A DNA stretch of 64,000 nucleotides. Origin: Alisma plantago-aquatica (lineage: Eukaryota > Streptophyta > Magnoliopsida > Alismatales > Alismataceae). Shown here one piece after another: positions 58,562 through 64,000 of this stretch. The first letter of the stretch is position 1. Each line of letters opens with the position of its first letter. The position numbers and the translations under genes were made by a program. The DNA lies in assembly GCA_963693085.1 (NCBI GenBank), contig OY856409.1, positions 662,685,591-662,749,590 of the forward strand, in the 5' to 3' direction. The notes under the pieces were generated by a model. That model was given only the letters and a program-made list of their open reading frames with translations. It did not search any database and was not told the DNA's origin.

Positions 58562-61500
58562 TGTCACACTCACATCCCACGATTACCATGAATCATGAGA
58601 TTAGGGCATGAGTTTAAGGATTATACTTAATACAAAGTTTACTCCCATATTTTTCAATATCTTTGTTTTCTTGCATTCAATCACATAAACAACTTTACAA
58701 GAGAATTAAACCTTGATTACTCTAATATGATGTCAACATTTATGATACACATATAGACATTCACTCTGTTTCTCACACTTCCATGTACATACTACATGAT
58801 AACCAGATATGTACTTTTTTTATTAAAGAAGAAAAGTTACACTTTATCATTTACAACTCTCTCTCAACTCTATACAAGGATCTAGACTGGCAGGGACCGA
58901 CTGAACTTAACTAATCTTATACTTAACTCATGTGGCAGATCTACTCTGATGCAATGACATCTTCAGTCCACGAGTTATTCCTAAAAATTCTGAGTAGAGG
59001 GGTGAGCCTACACGCTCAGTGACTGAGTACTTCAAAGAAATAGTCTAAAGAACTGATATAATTATAGATATATTGTTGAGCAACTGATATCAATTTTAAC
59101 AGTAGTAATCTTTAAAGAGAGTAGTCATTGACAATCATAAATATGGCAGGATACTCTAGATATCAATAAGAGTAAATCAATATATGAGCATGCTTGATTA
59201 ATTTCAAAGAGAACTAATAATTCAGAAACATATAAAGAATAATTGTTGGGAAACTGTACTCAAATCTTTCTTAGCCTTTCTTACTTATAAGAAACTCTAT
59301 TAAACTTATATTATCATATTATAGCTTATGCCCTGATCATATGCAGTGTACTCTACATATGAAGACTCGTAGTGAACTACAATCTCACAGTACAATACTT
59401 AGCTTAAAACTCGGGAAGCTAAGCCTAGAACTGAATCTGGGTCTGCTTGAGTCGAACCGTCACATCTAACTAAGATGGCTAAACAACTGGCCTTTAACTA
59501 GACCTCTCCTTCTAGGCTGAGTATACAGGAAGAGGGTCTGAGACGCTCTGTGGGCCTCATCTTGGAACGCTCTATGGGTACCTCTGGGTTACCACTGGGA
59601 ACTCCAGTTCATGTTGGGTATCCTATCTTCTCTTAGGATACTTCCTCAAGGGCTTTGTCTCCCCGCACGCTCTGTGGGTGTGATCCGATCCCCGTATACT
59701 GGTCGCTGCCAGGGTGGATCGTTTCCTCCCTATAGTGCAGACATCTGTAGGGAATCTACGGTGTTCAGGGCATGTATGTCTATTATTTTATTATTCTTGG
59801 AAAGCTCTTACTATATTGTATCACTCTCTTACTTATATTTGACTATGGTATCTCTATGGTACCGAGTCTATTTATCTGAAGTTTATAAATACGACATGTA
59901 TGTCATCGTTAACTTGGCAGAGGAGTATATTCAAAACACTATAATATATTAAGAAATCAACATACTATACATGCAGGCATACTGAAATACTTAAATAAAT
60001 AGAATACATGTCCACTTGGCACTTATATATTGAAATCATGCAATTGAACTTCTTAATATACTAACAAGAGTTAATTACTTCACATATGAATAATCGTTAT
60101 TAGCATCTATAAACTATTCATTTCATAGACCATCTGATAACATTTACCACAACTGAACTGTTAAGCATCACCATATCTCATACTAAGAATATTGATATCA
60201 CAATACTTGATTCATTGAACACCCTATCCTTAGGGTTTCATTTACCTCATTCACTTATCACATGGCTCTCATAAGGATTTCATGTGACATAAACATTCAC
60301 TAAATCAAGACTGCTTTCAACAAATCATATACAATCAATATATGTATGAAACCATGGAATTGAGCTAAATTTGGGTTTCCATGCCATTCACTGAGGTAAC
60401 ATGCGTCAATAATAAAATTGAATAAATAAAGTCTATCACGTCAAGAAAATCCGTTCAAATGGATTTCTCGATATCTATTCACAAATACCCAACTTTCCTC
60501 GCATCTAGGGTTTCACCCTCTTTACTGAGATATCAAGCAAACACTATTAACCTTAAATGAAATCCAAGATAGTATCTGGCATATATGTACTATGAATTCT
60601 GATAAACAATCATTCATAACCAAGGGGATCTAGATATACAAATTTCTCTATTTAATTATACAACAATTTTAGTCATAGACAAATTCCCTATATTTCCGTT
60701 TATTCTTATAACATTTGTGAATACTTAGGGAATTCTCATTAGGATGTATTGTATACATTTTTAATATGTTTTTATCATCTAAAATTCATCCAAATAGAGG
60801 AAGATTCCATTTCATATCATTTTGCAACAACTTAGATCAAACACACAATTCAGGGTTGTAGTCGCATACAAAGCAATTAAAGATTATGGATGATATAACC
60901 AATTTTCATGCAATATACTGTTTAAAGGAAGTTCCCACTCACCCTAAGGTGTGAAAACACCTTAAAAACGCAGCTCATACCTGAAAATCGCGATCTCATA
61001 TCAAATCCCTAGCAATTCACCTGATTCTTCTTCCTTTCAACTCGGAAACCCTAGAATTGAGGGATTATGAAGAAAGAGTGAGAAATGGGGAAGTTTTGAC
61101 ACCATTTCAGATCAAATCAGAGGAGGGACGGAATCTTGACATGTGAGAGAAGATTCACCATGAAACTATATCCAAAGAAGCTAAACTTACATGATTTCAT
61201 CATTCCTCGGACAACAAAACCCTAGGTTAGTATCTCCATCAATTTCTCCTCTCGAACCCTAACTCTCCCTTTCTCTCTAGGATTTCGTTTCTCTGATTTG
61301 AATCAATAATTATGAGAGCTCCTTGTGTGTTAGGTTGACCATATAGGGAAATTGATCTGCTTGGGTCAATTGCACGTTGACCCCATACTATACTTTCTCT
61401 TATTTCGGTTGAATTTTCTGTCATAAAATTATTACTATAATTTGTCTACTGATAAGGTCTAAACGCATCCAAAAATTATGAAAATTTTACATGTTGTTTA

Positions 61501-61816
61501 TGATGGAGTTTCAGATCTCCATATAGAACTTCAGATCATTTGGATTTACCAATAAATAAATAAAAATAAAACATTACACTGCTGAAAAGCACTCTATCAA
61601 CATTTTGGTTGAAGTATTGTTTGAACAAGAACCACATTCAAAGAACACTCAAATATTCTGAAATTTTTCTCCAATATGAATGATTGAGTTATACATATTA
61701 TATCCAAAATTAAATTAAATACAACATTTTTAGAAAATATGAAAAATCATTTACCACACTTCTATCCTGATGAAATTCCATATTCATGTACTATCAAAGC
61801 CCTATTTTTTGCCGAT
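58562..61816 (-). repeat. 5' LTR of the LARD-like element, outer edge truncated
   Basis: Collinear with 47735-50990 from tgtcacactcacatccc onward. Similarity stops at ttttttgccgat (61816), about 190 bp before the expected outer edge. The following sequence is unrelated. Confidence 0.85.
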
Positions 61817-64000
61817 AATGAAAGGAAAAGATGGGAAAGAGGGCCAAAAGACAAAATGTCCAGGATTCGGTATGTTACAACTTGTTCGTTGTTTGTGATC
61901 AATTTTTTGTAGAGATTTAAACCAAATATAAGTTTTAGTTTTCTGATGGACTTTTAGTCTCCTGATATAAGTTCAATATCTTTGCATATGGACTTTTTGA
62001 TGCTTCATTAGAGTGTTGTAGATGGATTTCAATGAAAATACCTTTGATGTTCGTACTATAAGTACAAATAACATAAACGACAAGTTTTGTTACTGCATCA
62101 TAGTAGGAGTGAAATTAGAATAAAAATTAACATAACATGAAGTCTTAGATTTGAAAATTCCATCCCAATTTATTGTAAGTGTCAAAACCATTCAAATTTT
62201 ATATAACAAAAATAACAAACAAGTCATATCTCAATGTTTTAGTAAATAAAACTAAAGTAGCGTAATATAGAAAATATATCAAATAATAATAATTTAAAGT
62301 AGAACTTTCAAATACAACATGTTTTGAATGAGATTCCCTTGAGATATCTTACAAGCTAGACAATTATGAACAATAAAATAGTTAATTATTTGTTTGTTGG
62401 TGATCCTTAATTCCCTATTCAATAATAGAAGAAAACTCAAAATGAAATTACCATATCATACTACTCCAATTTCTTGAAACTACTTAAGCAACGAATAACT
62501 AGTGTATACTCATATGATATGGTCATTGATCCTTGTCCTTAGATAGAAATGAAGTTTTTTCTAGATAACCAATGAAAATCCCCACTATATGAGTTATGTC
62601 TTTTATACATTTTATCCTCTCCACTTAGTATACCATCATATTAGGACTGAATTTCACCAATTGATGTCAACTTTTTTATCCTACATAAGGACTTTGCAAG
62701 TCACTTTGAATGGTTTTTTTAATTTTCATGTCAATTAAAATGAAAAAAAATATTTAAAAATAGTATTACATTTTAAGGAAAAACCATAGTAAAATTTGTA
62801 TATTCTTAAACATGGATATATAAGAGTTTATTCAAAAACCACATCTGTGGAAAATGATTGACAATTATATTTTTAAAATAAGTAATATTTAACTAAATAA
62901 AAATCTTAATATGTAGCTACTACAATTGTTTTGGATTTTATCCATTTATTTGGAACATATACGTATTAGAGTGCACTAGAATATAAATGGATATAAACTA
63001 AGTTAGATCAATATCTTACTTTATCCCATGTGTAAGTCTCACTGCTAAAAGCAACATAATTTGTATCAATATGTAATTGTTAGTGGTTAGTTTAGTCTAT
63101 GATCATACTTAAGGATAGTACATGTCCTAACTCACATAATAGTTGGAGCATTAAAAACATAGAATCAAGTTTAAGTATGAGACAATTAATGATTCTTTTC
63201 TGGTAACACTTTCATGTGTTTACAATATATTCATTATTAAGCAAAAATATAGATTCTTGGAAGATAATCTAAGAAAACGAATATCAAATACAACCCACTC
63301 ATTTGGAAAAAAATACTAGTTCATTTTTCTTGTATACAGGTATGCTACATTTCAATGCAAATGGTCATTAAACTAATTCATATATCGAAATTAAACTGGT
63401 AAGTTTTCCATATGTGTTGCCACATCTAATTTGTAAGTGGTAGGAATTATATCTTTCTCATTTAGTAAGTATGAAGGAAGTATAGAAAAGTGATTCTTCT
63501 TGTCCAAAATTATGTTTTTTGAAAATGCATACGCATATTATTATGTACAATATGTTAGTATATACAACATGTCATTATAAAAATAATTTCGAATGTTTTT
63601 AGGTACATGGTCTATTACATAATTAGATCATGTGAAGATTCCTATTAACTATTTCAAAGTGACCACCCAAATGACAACATGTGATTTTCATAACTTGTAG
63701 TTTCTTGATGAATTTCATGTAATTATTCTCTATCATTAATCTTCATTTAGGTGGGAGTGTAGGTATGCATTGGAACTAGTTGGCCATTAAATTTGATGTG
63801 CTATTGCCAATAACACATGTCTAGATGAACGTCATAATTGTAATCTCACTCACTTGATGAGATAAGTGGTCTTCAGAATCAATGTAAATCCCATAATGAT
63901 TTGAGTATTTGGTCAAAGTTAATTGAAATAAATGTAACAACGATTTAATCTGACTTTTAATCTAATTCTTAGTTTCAATTTTAGTATATGCATTACTTGA
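61817..64000. other. AT-rich flank without recognisable features
   Basis: No ORF, repeat or element boundary was identified beyond the truncated LTR edge at 61816. Confidence 0.5.

Larger units (their letters stand above)
47735..61816 (-). mobile_element. LARD-like, coding-free LTR retrotransposon with an internal tandem duplication
   Basis: Read on the minus strand, a 5' LTR (58562-61816, truncated at its outer edge) is followed by an initiator-Met primer site (58547-58558). A coding-free interior comes next, then a polypurine tract and a complete 3' LTR (47735-51175). LTRs of 3.44 kb and an interior of about 3.3 kb without ORFs (after discounting the duplication) match the description of large retrotransposon derivatives. 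A segment of about 4.05 kb (48652-52702) that spans most of the 3' LTR and adjacent interior is repeated in tandem (52703-56748). LTR divergence is a few percent by eye, so this is an older insertion. It must rely on enzymes of another element. Confidence 0.85.

Overview
The window is intergenic or heterochromatic-type nuclear DNA of a flowering plant. Almost all of it is transposable elements nested inside or stacked beside one another. The plant assignment rests on element families that are diagnostic as a set: an Athila/Tat-type Ty3-gypsy element primed by tRNA-Asp, a Cassandra TRIM with 5S-rRNA-like LTRs, a DUF4283-type LINE, En/Spm (CACTA) elements with TNP2 transposase, FAR1-type sequence and Ulp1-bearing transposon genes. 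No complete host gene is visible. The only convincing host-derived piece is a run of five in-phase exons of the RNA polymerase III subunit RPC4 (16231-16947). Species cannot be named from sequence alone.

Layout. 1-667: the end of an LTR and the start of an initiator-Met primer site of a plus-strand retrotransposon, abutting a truncated minus-strand Athila-like element (668-8454; 5' LTR 6859-8454; gag and pol broken). A pristine Cassandra TRIM (5787-6624, identical-looking 291-bp LTRs, 5-bp TSD) sits in the gag region. The Athila element itself lies inside the reverse-transcriptase domain of a minus-strand LINE (8455 to about 11877). So three insertions are nested: LINE, then Athila, then Cassandra. 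12622-13700 is a probable LTR of another minus-strand element. 13701-16230 is featureless AT-rich DNA. The RPC4 fragment follows.

17769-25416 is CACTA-1, with TSD ggt, matching TIRs, an uninterrupted 1103-codon TNP2 transposase, a B3-like small ORF, a truncated second gene and two long hairpins. 35014-44086 is CACTA-2, with TSD ctg, a decayed TNP2 and a decayed second gene combining Transposase_24 and Ulp1. CACTA-2 split an older Ulp1 protease gene. The catalytic His exon lies just left of it (34796) and the Cys exon just right (44194). That older gene, its coiled-coil and N-terminal exons (from about 28080), degenerate tandem repeats and a FAR1-like pseudogene (minus, 46620-47540) look like remains of one or more Mutator-like elements. 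They sit in DNA that is strikingly G-rich and C-poor on the plus strand.

47735-61816 is a minus-strand, coding-free LTR element (LARD-like) with 3.44-kb LTRs, a polypurine tract and an initiator-Met PBS. It contains an internal tandem duplication of about 4.05 kb. 61817-64000 holds nothing I can name.

Most interesting: a long stem-loop shared by both CACTA elements whose arms have changed in a compensatory way; five regularly spaced pairs of a 15-bp near-palindrome in the Athila LTR; a second 225-bp hairpin in CACTA-1; and the two-level Ulp1 nesting.
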